Part shown: piece after piece, positions 8,517-17,806 of the stretch | How positions within the stretch are numbered: the stretch's first letter is position 1 | Layout: the number at the start of each line of letters is the position of its first letter | Assembly (NCBI GenBank): GCA_905478195.1 | Contig: CAJQHM010000021.1 | Coordinates: forward strand, 1 to 44,127 | Direction: 5' to 3' | DNA from: an uncultured Pseudomonadales bacterium | GTDB lineage: Bacteria; Pseudomonadota; Gammaproteobacteria; Pseudomonadales; Pseudohongiellaceae | DNA: 44,127 nt | The notes under the pieces: model-generated | Told to the model about the DNA's origin: nothing | Database searches by the model: none | The model's input: the letters and a program-made list of their open reading frames with translations, nothing else | Made by a program: the position numbers and the translations under genes

Positions 8517-9695
8517 ATGCTAATCAATTTCTTCATGACCCTCAAAAAGGAACGGCTACCGGTTTCCTTTACAGAGTTGTTCTCATTACTCGAGTGTCTC
8601 AAGCAAAATATAATCTTCGCGAACGTGGAAGATTTCTACTACCTGTCGCGTATGTGTTTCGTCAAAGACGAGAAGAACTTCGATAAGTTTGATATCGCCT
8701 TTGGTAAATACTTCGAAAACATAGACGCGATCAATGACCTGGCTATGTATCAGATTCCAGATGACTGGCTTCGTAAGCAGATGGAGTCGATGTTAAGTGA
8801 CGAAGAGAAGGCCAAGATTGAGGCGCTTGGTGGCCTGGACAAGCTCATGGAAGAGTTTCGCAAGCGCATTGAAGAGCAGCAGAAGAGGCATGAGGGCGGC
8901 AATAAATGGATCGGAACTGGTGGTACATCGCCGTTCGGAGCTTATGGCTATAACCCCGAGGGTATACGTGTAGGGCAGCAAGAGGGTCGCAACGGGAGCG
9001 CTGTGAAAGTATGGGATAAGCGAAACTATCGGGATTTGGATGATTCGGTCGAGATAGGTACAAGAAATATCAAGATGGCGCTGAGGCGACTAAGGAAGTT
9101 TGCCAGAACCGGTGCGGCAGAAGAGTTAGATATTAACGATACTATTTCATCAACGGCGAAGAATGCTGGCCTGCTGGATATTAAGATGGTGCCAGAGCGC
9201 CACAATTCAGTGAAGGTGTTACTGTTTTTTGATGTGGGTGGTTCGATGGACCCCCATGTGAAATTGTGTGAAGAGTTGTTTTCCGCAGCGCGCACCGAGT
9301 TTAAACATCTGAAGTATTATTATTTCCATAATTTTATCTATGAATCAGTGTGGACGAAGAGTCACAGACGCCACGCAGAAACAACATCGACATTTGAGAT
9401 TATCAATAAGTATTCAAAAGACTACAAAATCATATTCGTGGGTGATGCTACTATGGCTCCTTACGAAGTGACCCATGTGGGTGGCAGCATCGAGCATTAT
9501 AACGAAGAGGCTGGAGCAGTCTGGATTAAACGCCTTACCGAGGTGTTCGATCATTTGGTATGGATTAATCCGACACCCAAGACGTATTGGGAGCATAGTT
9601 ACTCCATTGAAATCGTGAAAGAACTCTTGGAGGATCGTATGTTTCCTCTGTCTGTTAAAGGTTTGGAAGAAGCCATGGCGCTGTTAACGAAATAA
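8517..9695 (+). CDS. VWA-domain protein, CoxE-like partner of the MoxR ATPase
   Basis: The 392-residue protein has an N-terminal helical region, then a Gly-rich linker around residues 120-160 (GGNKWIGTGGTSPFGAYGYNPEG). A C-terminal von Willebrand A domain starts at VKVLLFFDVGGSMD (about 233-246). The metal-binding MIDAS motif is Asp-x-Gly-Gly-Ser instead of the usual Asp-x-Ser-x-Ser. I believe this is a known variant in CoxE-like proteins, but it should be checked. MoxR ATPases and such VWA proteins generally act as pairs. The start is ATG 8517, with AGAGAG upstream inside a short inverted repeat. It ends two bases before the FadD-type gene, which suggests coupled translation. Confidence 0.9.
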   Translation: MLINFFMTLKKERLPVSFTELFSLLECLKQNIIFANVEDFYYLSRMCFVKDEKNFDKFDIAFGKYFENIDAINDLAMYQIPDDWLRKQMESMLSDEEKAKIEALGGLDKLMEEFRKRIEEQQKRHEGGNKWIGTGGTSPFGAYGYNPEGIRVGQQEGRNGSAVKVWDKRNYRDLDDSVEIGTRNIKMALRRLRKFARTGAAEELDINDTISSTAKNAGLLDIKMVPERHNSVKVLLFFDVGGSMDPHVKLCEELFSAARTEFKHLKYYYFHNFIYESVWTKSHRRHAETTSTFEIINKYSKDYKIIFVGDATMAPYEVTHVGGSIEHYNEEAGAVWIKRLTEVFDHLVWINPTPKTYWEHSYSIEIVKELLEDRMFPLSVKGLEEAMALLTK

Positions 9696-9697
9696 TT

Positions 9698-11338
9698 ATG
9701 AGCATTGAAAGACTTTCAGAAGACCTTCGGCCGGAGAAATTCTCTACGTTAACTGAAGTAGTCGATTATTTCTGCACAGAGCATGCGCAGCTGCCTGCCT
9801 ATACTTGCCTGGGAAGAACGTTGACCTATGGCGAGGTGGACGAATTGAGCGATAGGTTTGCCCATTACCTAATGACTCAAACTAATCTTAAGCCCGGCGA
9901 TCGGATCGCTATCCAGCTGCCGAATCTTTTGCAGTTTCCTATAGCGTTCTTCGGAGCGACTAGAGCAGGCCTTGTGGTGGTGAATACGAATCCTCTCTAT
10001 ACGGTTCAGGAGATGGCTCATCAGTTCAAAGACTCTGGCGTTAAAGGAATTGTGATTTTATCCAGTTTCTGCGACAAGCTAGAAAAGATATTGCCCCAGA
10101 CCGAGATCGAGACGGTAATCGTTACTCAGTTAGCTGATATTCAAAAGCCAATGAAGCGACTGTTCGTTAACTTCATGATTAAGTATATTCGGAAGATGGT
10201 GCCAGCCTATGAGATCCAAGGGGCTGTCGATTTTCAAAAAATTGTAAACACGCCAGCGCCGAAAATTAGGTATCCTGAGTCTGGTAGGGGCCATGACGTT
10301 GCGCTTATCTTGTACACCGGTGGAACTACCGGGGTCGCAAAAGGTGCGATGCTCAGTCACAGCAATTTAATTACTAATATGATGCAGCTGCGCTCTCGCT
10401 GCCTAAGCGTGATTGACGACAAGATCGAAAATATTCTCTCCCCACTTCCTCTATATCATAGCTATGCGTTTCTGCTGCACTGTTTAACTATGCCGTATGC
10501 GGGTAACCACAATATTTTGGTGGCGAACCCACGCGACACATCGGCATTAATCAAGCTTTTTACGCAGTGGCCTATCAGCGGATTCGTAGGAATTAATACG
10601 CTCTATCTCGCTCTGCTGCGGCATAAGGATTTTTCCAGTATAGATTTTTCCAGTATGAAATTTTGCGGTGCCGGTGGTATGGCGATGACGACCTCGGTCA
10701 GCGAGGAGTGGGCTGAGTCTACTGGTAGTCCTATCTACGAGGGCTACGGCCTTACAGAATGCTCTCCGGTAGTTTCAGTCAATATCCCAGGCAAGGAAAG
10801 ACTCGGGACTGTAGGCCCCGTTGTCCCAGAAACAGAAACCAAGGTCGTTGATGATGTGGGCAATGAGGTGGCTAGTGGTGAAACCGGTGAGCTCTGGATT
10901 CGCGGCCCCCAAGTTATGCAGGGTTACTGGCAGCATGATAGTGAGACGGAAAACGCTCTCACCGGCGACGGCTGGTTTAAGACAGGCGACTATGTCAGAA
11001 TTAGTGATGATGATTATATATCGATCGTTGATCGCAAGAAGGATATGATTTTGGTATCTGGCTTTAATGTATTCCCGAATGAAATCGAAGACTGGGTCAA
11101 CCGTCATCCAGATGTATTGGAAAGCGCGGCGATCGGTGTCCCCTGCGAGAAAACTGGCGAATTGATAAAATTATTTATCGTACCGAATGAGAAAGAGGTT
11201 GATATCGAATCGGTAAAGGCTCATTGCAGAGAGGGCCTAACTGCGTATAAAATTCCCCGAGAAGTCGTCTTGATCGATGATATACCTAAATCTATTATTG
11301 GCAAAATTCTACATAGAGAACTGCGCGAAACACCATGA
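9698..11338 (+). CDS. fadD: Long-chain fatty acid-CoA ligase (FadD type)
   Basis: This enzyme activates fatty acids to acyl-CoA through an acyl-AMP intermediate, for beta-oxidation or lipid remodelling. The 546-residue length fits FadD. The AMP-binding signature YTGGTTGVAKGA is at about 205-216, the adenylate motif YGLTECSPVV at about 348, and the hinge region GWFKTGDY...DRKKDMILVSGFNVFPNEIE spans about 425-465. The catalytic Lys region near the C-terminus is IPKSIIGKILHREL. It starts two bases after the VWA gene, so it is probably in the same operon. Chain-length preference cannot be read from the sequence. Confidence 0.93.
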   Translation: MSIERLSEDLRPEKFSTLTEVVDYFCTEHAQLPAYTCLGRTLTYGEVDELSDRFAHYLMTQTNLKPGDRIAIQLPNLLQFPIAFFGATRAGLVVVNTNPLYTVQEMAHQFKDSGVKGIVILSSFCDKLEKILPQTEIETVIVTQLADIQKPMKRLFVNFMIKYIRKMVPAYEIQGAVDFQKIVNTPAPKIRYPESGRGHDVALILYTGGTTGVAKGAMLSHSNLITNMMQLRSRCLSVIDDKIENILSPLPLYHSYAFLLHCLTMPYAGNHNILVANPRDTSALIKLFTQWPISGFVGINTLYLALLRHKDFSSIDFSSMKFCGAGGMAMTTSVSEEWAESTGSPIYEGYGLTECSPVVSVNIPGKERLGTVGPVVPETETKVVDDVGNEVASGETGELWIRGPQVMQGYWQHDSETENALTGDGWFKTGDYVRISDDDYISIVDRKKDMILVSGFNVFPNEIEDWVNRHPDVLESAAIGVPCEKTGELIKLFIVPNEKEVDIESVKAHCREGLTAYKIPREVVLIDDIPKSIIGKILHRELRETP

Positions 11339-11361
11339 TCGCAGCGCTTGCTTTATGAAAC

Positions 11362-14300
11362 TTGCAGTCCTCAATAATCACTTCTAAGTCGGTAGCTACC
11401 GTGTCACAAGCCTTGCAGCAGAAGCTCGATGGTTGTCAGCTTGCCGATGTGTTTCGCTTGCAGAAAACATTGAGCACACTAGCGCGCGAGTCATTATCCA
11501 AGAGCGATCTTGCGTCTGCTACGGCCGCGGTTGAGGCTGCTATAGCCAAGTCTCAGAACGCCTGTGCGATAAGACGCGCCGCTATCCCCTCCAGTATTCA
11601 CTATCCTGAAAATCTCCCGGTAAGTGGCAGAGCATCTGAGATCGCCAAATTGCTTGCTGAGCACCAGGTCGTCATAGTCGCGGGAGATACCGGTTCGGGC
11701 AAGACTACGCAGCTACCGAAGATCTGTCTCGAGGCGGGGTTTGGGATACGAGGGCTCATTGGTCATACCCAGCCCAGACGACTGGCCGCTTTATCGGTAG
11801 CGACTAGGATCGCAGAGGAACTGGGTTGTGAGTTAGGTGGCGGTGTGGGTTCGCAGATTCGTTTCAAGGACAATACCAGCACTCAAAGTTTCCTTAAATT
11901 GATGACGGATGGGATCTTACTTGCGGAGATTCAGCAAGATAAGTTTCTTAATAAATATGAAGTTCTAATTATCGACGAGGCTCATGAGCGCTCTTTAAAT
12001 ATCGACTTTCTGCTAGGCTATCTTAAGCAATTGCTGAGTAAGCGCAAGAATCTAAAGCTCATTGTTACCTCGGCGACCATCGATGTTGACAAGTTTTCCA
12101 GGCATTTTGAGGATGCCCCCATCGTGTCTGTGTCCGGAAGAACCTACCCAGTTGAGACTCGATATGAACCGTTGATTGAATCGAGTGCTGAACAAATCGA
12201 TGACGATATTCAGATTGATGGCATTATCAAGGCAGTTGAAGAAATAGCCTATAAGGACAAGCACAAGGGTGGATCAAGTGGCGATATTCTGGTCTTCCTC
12301 AGCAGTGAAAGAGAAATACGAGCAACCGCAACTACATTGAGAAAGCAGAAATATAGCAATGTAGAGATTTTGCCTCTGTATGGAAGATTACGCTATTCCG
12401 AGCAGGCCAAGATATTTAAGCCCGGTAGGGGCAGGAAGATAGTGCTGGCGACTAATGTCGCGGAGACCTCGATTACCGTACCAGGCATCAATTATGTAAT
12501 CGATACCGGGCTGGCTCGCATCAGCCGCTATAGCCTGCAGAGTAAGGTGCAGAGACTTCCCATAGAGGCTATATCACAGGCGAGCGCAAATCAGCGCAAG
12601 GGCCGCTGTGGGCGCATGGCCGATGGCGTCTGTATACGTCTGTATTCGGAGAACGACTTCGAGGGTAGGCCTGAGTTTACCGACCCGGAAATCATGCGCA
12701 CTAATTTGGCTTCGGTAATTTTGCGCATGAAACACCTGCGCTTGGGTGATATAGAGAAGTTCCCATTTCTGGATGCTCCAGAGCCGAAGGCGATCAACGA
12801 AGGCGCGAAGCTGTTAATAGAGCTCGATGCGCTGAGTAATTCCAGAGCGCTTACCGACAGTGGTCGTAAGATGGCGATTCTGCCTGTAGATCCTAAATAT
12901 GCTCGCATGCTGATAACGGCGAGTGCGCAGAGTTGCCTGCGTGAGTTGCTAATAATAGTTAGCGGGCTAAGCATCCAGGATCCCAGAGAAGTCTCGAGTG
13001 AAAACAGACAGCAGGCGATGCAGCAGCTGGCTGAGTTCGAGCACCCAGATTCTGATTTCCTTGGTCTAGTAACTCTCTGGGATGATTACGAGAAAAGAAG
13101 ACAGGACTTAAATCAGGGGCAACTTCGAAGGCACTGCAAAAAATATTTCCTTTCTTATATGCGCATGCGCGAATGGCGCGAAGTTCATCATCAGTTAGTC
13201 CTCTCCTGTCAGAGACTCGGGCTGAGAACTAACAAGAAAGCGGGGGACTACGAGGCAATTCACAAGAGTCTGATCAGCGGTTCCCTAAATCAAATAGCTA
13301 AGCGTCTCGAGGGCAGAAATTATCGCGGAAACAGGAACAAGTCATTCTCCCTGTTTTCGACCTCTGTTTTATCGAATAAGGGAGCGAAGTGGATTGTAAC
13401 CGGTGAGCAGATTGAAACGTCGCAGACCTTTGCTACGCAAGCCGCCAAAATCCAGCCGGAATGGGTTGAAGCGATGGCCCTTCATCTAGTCAAGCGGGAA
13501 TACTTTGAGCCACATTGGAGCAAGAAGCGCCAGCAGGTAATGGCTTATGAGAGGGTGCAGCTCTACGGCCTGGTGATCATAGAGAAATCTCTTCTCAGCT
13601 ATAACAAGATTGATCCTAAGGTTTCTAGAGAGTTATTTATTAGAGAAGGACTGGTTCCCGGTGAGATTGCGATTGGGCTTAAGTTTTATAAGAACAATTT
13701 GGAATTGGTCTCCTCGCTGGCAAAGCAGGAAGAGAAGATGCGTCGGCCGGAACTATTGGTTACTGAGCGCGACCTTATCGCATTCTACGAGAAGCGTATC
13801 CCTGAGGATGTCTGTTCGACTCGCGATTTAGCTTGGTGGGTAAAGCAGCAGAGCACAGTGGCCGAAGAGTTGCTCTCGATGACGGTTGACAACCTCATTA
13901 GCTCGGAGACGGCCATTGATGCGATGCAGGCATTCCCCGACGCAGCGGCCATTCACAAGAACGAGCTTCGTCTGGACTACGTATTTGAGCCCGGCAATCA
14001 GGCCGATGGGGCAACGCTGGAGGTGCCTTTGGCGATGATTAACCAGCTGCGTCAGGCGGATCTGGACTGGGCTGTACCTGGTAGTTTAATTGAGAAATGT
14101 ACGGCTCTGATTAAAGGGCTGCCCAAGTCTCGTCGCAAAAACTTTATTCCTGTGAATGCTTTCGTTAAAGAAGCCTGTGAGCAAATGTCTAATGCCGATG
14201 GCGACATAATAGATTCTCTATTGTCACAGATTCGCAATCTTAAGGGTTTAGAATTTAACAGGGTAGAGTTTGAGCAGATCGACCTGCCAGCTCATCTGAA

Positions 14301-15321
14301 AACAAAAATACGCGTAATAGGAGATCTCAGCAATGAGATCGCTTTCGCTGGCAGTATCGAACAGGTAAAGGCCCAGCTTAAGGAGCAGGGACTGCTTGAG
14401 GATAGTCTGACTGGCAAGCGTGCTAGTGACGGGAGTCACAAGCCGGCGAATGAAACTGCTTATAATCATCCTCTTGAAATAGCCGGCGCTAGGGATTGGG
14501 TGTTCGATGACCTGCCAGAGCAGGTAGAAATAGGTGACGCGCTTAAGTTGATTCGATTTCCAGCGCTTGTTGTTGAAGGCGATACAGTAGGCGTAAAACT
14601 ATTCCCCGATAGATTTTTAGCTAATAAGAATCATCTGCAGGGATTGGTCAAACTCTTTCAATTGCGGAGTATCCAGCAGCGCAATCAGTTAAAGAAGAAG
14701 TTTAGTCGATTGGCCGATGTACTTGTTCTCAAGGCTCCGTTTTCACTAGGCAGGTTTGCAGAAGATGCGATTTGGATCAGCTATGTGGCAGCCTTCGACC
14801 TCGAAGAATCGTTGCCTAGAACCAGATCAGACTTCTTGCAGCGTTTGGAGACGGGCAAGCCTAAGATCATCCGTCATGCAGAAAAGATTGAGACACTATT
14901 TACCAGGGTCGTAGAGGAACATTTTGTCATAGGGCGCGCCATAGCTGAATTTAAGCAAGGGGCGCTGGCCTATGTTGCAGAGGATATCGAGAAGCAGCTG
15001 GCCGGTCTTCTCTATGAGAGCTTTCTTTCTGAGACCGGTCTAGTATGGTTTACTGAATACCCTAGATATTTGAAGGCGATTTCGGTCCGTCTGAGCAAGG
15101 TGCCCCATATGGGGGATAAAGATAAGCCGAATACCGAGCTCCTATCACAGTACAGGCAGAGATACACTGCACTGGGAGCTTCGGCCAGCGACAAGACAGA
15201 ACTACAGGCATTGCGCTGGATGTTAGAAGAGTTTCGAGTCTCGCTGTTCGCTCAGACTCTGGGGACACGAATTGCAGTTTCCGAGAAGCGCATAAATAAG
15301 TTATTCGAGTCATTACATTAG
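11362..15321 (+). CDS. hrpA: ATP-dependent RNA helicase HrpA
   Basis: HrpA is a DEAH-box RNA helicase with roles in mRNA processing and rescue of stalled translation in enterobacteria. The product is 1319 residues, matching the roughly 1300-residue E. coli protein. Walker A GDTGSGKTTQ is near residue 108, DEAH near 205, SAT soon after, and motif VI QRKGRCGR near 411. The long C-terminal region (DUF3418-type, with WVFDDLP and RFAEDAIW blocks) is present. The start is uncertain. TTG 11362 gives the longest frame and GTG 11401 is an alternative. Neither has a clear ribosome-binding site. Confidence 0.95.
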   Translation: MQSSIITSKSVATVSQALQQKLDGCQLADVFRLQKTLSTLARESLSKSDLASATAAVEAAIAKSQNACAIRRAAIPSSIHYPENLPVSGRASEIAKLLAEHQVVIVAGDTGSGKTTQLPKICLEAGFGIRGLIGHTQPRRLAALSVATRIAEELGCELGGGVGSQIRFKDNTSTQSFLKLMTDGILLAEIQQDKFLNKYEVLIIDEAHERSLNIDFLLGYLKQLLSKRKNLKLIVTSATIDVDKFSRHFEDAPIVSVSGRTYPVETRYEPLIESSAEQIDDDIQIDGIIKAVEEIAYKDKHKGGSSGDILVFLSSEREIRATATTLRKQKYSNVEILPLYGRLRYSEQAKIFKPGRGRKIVLATNVAETSITVPGINYVIDTGLARISRYSLQSKVQRLPIEAISQASANQRKGRCGRMADGVCIRLYSENDFEGRPEFTDPEIMRTNLASVILRMKHLRLGDIEKFPFLDAPEPKAINEGAKLLIELDALSNSRALTDSGRKMAILPVDPKYARMLITASAQSCLRELLIIVSGLSIQDPREVSSENRQQAMQQLAEFEHPDSDFLGLVTLWDDYEKRRQDLNQGQLRRHCKKYFLSYMRMREWREVHHQLVLSCQRLGLRTNKKAGDYEAIHKSLISGSLNQIAKRLEGRNYRGNRNKSFSLFSTSVLSNKGAKWIVTGEQIETSQTFATQAAKIQPEWVEAMALHLVKREYFEPHWSKKRQQVMAYERVQLYGLVIIEKSLLSYNKIDPKVSRELFIREGLVPGEIAIGLKFYKNNLELVSSLAKQEEKMRRPELLVTERDLIAFYEKRIPEDVCSTRDLAWWVKQQSTVAEELLSMTVDNLISSETAIDAMQAFPDAAAIHKNELRLDYVFEPGNQADGATLEVPLAMINQLRQADLDWAVPGSLIEKCTALIKGLPKSRRKNFIPVNAFVKEACEQMSNADGDIIDSLLSQIRNLKGLEFNRVEFEQIDLPAHLKTKIRVIGDLSNEIAFAGSIEQVKAQLKEQGLLEDSLTGKRASDGSHKPANETAYNHPLEIAGARDWVFDDLPEQVEIGDALKLIRFPALVVEGDTVGVKLFPDRFLANKNHLQGLVKLFQLRSIQQRNQLKKKFSRLADVLVLKAPFSLGRFAEDAIWISYVAAFDLEESLPRTRSDFLQRLETGKPKIIRHAEKIETLFTRVVEEHFVIGRAIAEFKQGALAYVAEDIEKQLAGLLYESFLSETGLVWFTEYPRYLKAISVRLSKVPHMGDKDKPNTELLSQYRQRYTALGASASDKTELQALRWMLEEFRVSLFAQTLGTRIAVSEKRINKLFESLH

Positions 15322-15343
15322 GAATCCAAAAGCAGACGACTTC

Positions 15344-16072
15344 GTGGGATATTTTACTTCACAGCAGTTTGTCAGGAATGTGCGCGGGGCCTACTGGGCG
15401 CTGTTACTGCTATGTATTTTTGGGATAGCTCCCGCTCAGGCCCAAACCAATGATCCCTGGAAAAATACTAATGAAAGAGTCTTCAAACTTAACGACTATT
15501 TCGATCGGATAGTTGTGAGGCCGGTATCGGTTGCCTATACCACTTTTACACCTAGAATAGCGCGGCAAGGTATTCGAAATATTTTTGGTAATATCGATGA
15601 TATCAATGTCTTAGTGAATGACCTCTTGCAGCTTAAGTTCGATGCTGCGCTGAACGATTCTGGTCGTCTCTTGGTTAACACGACACTGGGCATGGGTGGA
15701 ATATTGGATCTAGCCAGTGGCTATGGGCTCTACAAGAATGAAGAAGATTTTGGGCAAACTCTCGGCAGGTGGGGCGTGGCTGCAGGGCCCTACGTTATGC
15801 TTCCAGTCTTTGGTGCAAGCAATGTAAGAGACTCTTTTGGCTTGGTGCTCGACACCTTGTTTAATCCTATTCAATACCATGAAGATGAATCACTCCGTCT
15901 GGCCCTGTTTTTAGTTAGGGAGACAGACTCGCGGTCCGGTCGTCTTGCTCTGGATGAGCTGATCACGGGTGATCGTTACCTCTTTGTGCGTGAGGCCTAT
16001 GTGCAGAGACGCGAATATCTGGTTACCGATGGTCAGGTCGAAGATGAATTCGGCGACTTCGGTAATTTCTAA
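15344..16072 (+). CDS. mlaA: MlaA/VacJ family outer-membrane lipid-asymmetry protein
   Basis: MlaA sits in the outer membrane and removes misplaced phospholipids from its outer leaflet, passing them to the Mla transport chain. The family pattern is clear: NDPWKNTNERVFKLNDYFDRIVVRPVSVAY, LLVNTTLGMGGILDLAS, then GVAAGPYVMLPVFGASNVRDSFG, and VREAYVQRREYL near the end. The signal peptide ends APAQAQ-TNDP and has no proper lipobox, so this copy seems to be exported as a soluble or integral protein and not a lipoprotein. GTG 15344 is the longest start. GTG 15380 would give a more compact 22-residue signal peptide. No other mla genes are in the window. Confidence 0.92.
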   Translation: MGYFTSQQFVRNVRGAYWALLLLCIFGIAPAQAQTNDPWKNTNERVFKLNDYFDRIVVRPVSVAYTTFTPRIARQGIRNIFGNIDDINVLVNDLLQLKFDAALNDSGRLLVNTTLGMGGILDLASGYGLYKNEEDFGQTLGRWGVAAGPYVMLPVFGASNVRDSFGLVLDTLFNPIQYHEDESLRLALFLVRETDSRSGRLALDELITGDRYLFVREAYVQRREYLVTDGQVEDEFGDFGNF

Positions 16073-16085
16073 ATAGAATTTGTTG

Positions 16086-16553
16086 CTAGCTAGGTTGCGC
16101 GTTTCTTACTTGCAACTTTGTCTTGATGAAATCACTGTGTGAAACGTAGATGAGCTCCGAGATCTTCCTGATCAGGTGATCTTCGTACTTGTCGAGTTTC
16201 TCATCGGCAAAGGCAATACGCCACATGTTTTTTATCAAAGCGATTTTCTGTTCGTTGTCGTAATTGTCATTTATTAGTCGAGTAAATTCATACAGGGATG
16301 TTGCGTCATGAGCCTCTTCTTTAGCTAGTTTTGTCAGCTCTTCCAAGTCTTCATCTGCAACCTGATAGCTCTGTTTTAGCACTTTCATGAACTCAGCGTG
16401 TTCCCGTTCGTCCAACTCGTGATCGGAATTCATTACTTCGATCAGCAAGGTGGCGCAGGTCAGATCAACCTGGCTGATCAGGGCATTGCTAGCGTCACTG
16501 ATGTCGTCTTTTGCAAGTTTGTTTTCAAAAAAGCTCTTAATTGCATCGATCAC
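16086..16553 (-). CDS. TerB-like protein
   Basis: This is a small acidic, all-helical protein of the TerB type (155 residues). The TerB fold binds metal in some relatives. Features are a short N-terminal helix (MIDAIKSFFENKLAK), the core LTCATLLIEVMNSDHELDEREHAEFMKVLKQ with its Asp/Glu-rich turn, and the second half IALIKNMWRIAFADEKLDKYEDHLIRKISELIYV. TerB proteins outside ter operons are common, and their job is unclear. Tellurite resistance should not be assumed because no other ter genes are present. The start is GTG 16553 with AGAGGA upstream. It lies 31 bases downstream of dusA on the same strand and converges on mlaA with a 13-base gap. Confidence 0.85.
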   Translation of the reverse strand: MIDAIKSFFENKLAKDDISDASNALISQVDLTCATLLIEVMNSDHELDEREHAEFMKVLKQSYQVADEDLEELTKLAKEEAHDATSLYEFTRLINDNYDNEQKIALIKNMWRIAFADEKLDKYEDHLIRKISELIYVSHSDFIKTKLQVRNAQPS

Positions 16554-16584
16554 GGGATCTATTCCTCTATTCTCTTGTCTTGCA

Positions 16585-17610
16585 TTAGCTTACGAAAGAA
16601 GCGGCATCGAGTAAAACTTCAATCCCAGCCGATTCCTTATAGCTGTTCTCACTTAGGTGTCTGCGAAACTGTTTGCCGCCTTTCTGTCCTTTGAATAAAC
16701 CAAGTATATGTCGTGTCATGTGGTGGAGCGGGGTGCCCCTATCTAGTTCTTGCTCAATGTAAGGTATGAATTTCTGTAAGCGTTCGACACGGGTGCTGGC
16801 ATTCTTCGTGGCACCGAAGATCTGGTTGTCAACTTCGTTGAGAATGAAGGGGTTTTGATAGGCTTCTCTGCCCAACATCACGCCATCCGTCAATTCAAGT
16901 AACGTGACTGCCTCTTCTAACGTTTTTATCCCGCCGTTGATGATGATGGATAATTCGGGATAGCTACGTTTAAGGGTGAACACGCTTTCGTAGTTAAGCG
17001 GTGGAATTTCACGATTCTCTTTTGGGCTCAATCCGGAAAGGATTGCCTTACGCGCATGCACGATGAACAGCTCGCAACCGGCATTCGCCACTTTGCCCAC
17101 GAAGTCTTCCAGTTCGTCCTGGCTATCACGATCATCTATTCCGATGCGGCACTTTACGGTCACAGGTAGATCAACGCTAGCCATCATGCTCTGGATGCAC
17201 TTACCAACAAGTTCCGGCTCCGCCATCAAGCAGGCGCCAAAAGCGCCAGACTGAACTCTATCGCTGGGGCAGCCTACGTTGAGATTAATTTCGTCGTATC
17301 CAGCGCGTTCGCCTAAAAGGGCTGCTTGAGCCAATTCTTCTGGATCGCTCCCTCCCAGTTGCAAAGCCACGGGATGCTCATCAGGGCTGTGTTGCAGTAA
17401 ATAATTTGCGTCCCCGTGTTTCAGTGCCGCGCTCGTTACCATCTCGGTATAGAGTAGTGCATGTGCTGACAGCTGGCGCAGGAATACGCGATCGTGGCGA
17501 TCGGTCCAATCCATCATCGGGGCGACACAGAACCGGTGGCTTAAAGCTGCTGGCGATTCTGTTATCTGGCGTATAGCTGCTTGGTCAGAAGCACTCTTCA
17601 AAGATTGCAC
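16585..17610 (-). CDS. dusA: tRNA-dihydrouridine(20/20a) synthase DusA
   Basis: DusA reduces uridines 20 and 20a in the tRNA D-loop using FMN and NADPH. The 341-residue protein begins its TIM-barrel at RFCVAPMMDWTDRHDR (27-42). The catalytic cysteine is Cys114 in NVGCPSDRVQSGAFGACLM, and the FMN phosphate site lies in IIINGGIKTLEEA and GVMLGREAYQNPF. The DusA-specific C-terminal helical domain HHMTRHILGLFKGQKGGKQFRRHLSE is present. The start GTG 17610 is the longest option. It reads away from gltX, with about 196 bases between the two genes. Confidence 0.95.
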   Translation of the reverse strand: MQSLKSASDQAAIRQITESPAALSHRFCVAPMMDWTDRHDRVFLRQLSAHALLYTEMVTSAALKHGDANYLLQHSPDEHPVALQLGGSDPEELAQAALLGERAGYDEINLNVGCPSDRVQSGAFGACLMAEPELVGKCIQSMMASVDLPVTVKCRIGIDDRDSQDELEDFVGKVANAGCELFIVHARKAILSGLSPKENREIPPLNYESVFTLKRSYPELSIIINGGIKTLEEAVTLLELTDGVMLGREAYQNPFILNEVDNQIFGATKNASTRVERLQKFIPYIEQELDRGTPLHHMTRHILGLFKGQKGGKQFRRHLSENSYKESAGIEVLLDAASFVS

Positions 17611-17720
17611 CTTATGGCTTTACTTATAATGGGACGCAGTTTTTAGCGAATGCTCGTTTACATGTCAAGAAATAGCGCCGATTGCTAATTCACTAAGATA
17701 GGAATTAAAGTCGAATCGCG

Positions 17721-17726
17721 TATAAT
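17721..17726 (+). promoter_or_regulatory. -10 box of the gltX promoter
   Basis: A perfect TATAAT lies 80 bases before the gltX start. No matching -35 hexamer is seen 16-18 bases upstream. The leader between it and the ATG contains CCGA and TCGG arms (about 17754-17773) that could form a small hairpin. Confidence 0.5.
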
Positions 17727-17806
17727 CTCGCCTTCAATAAGGTGGATGCCTCCGAGATTCTGCTGAGTCGGTATATAGATATGGGGTCATCTCGAGTAGA
17801 AACAAT

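Noticed and set aside
16086..16553. Tellurite-resistance locus
   Set aside because: Only a lone TerB-like gene is present. Stand-alone TerB proteins are common and do not imply tellurite resistance.
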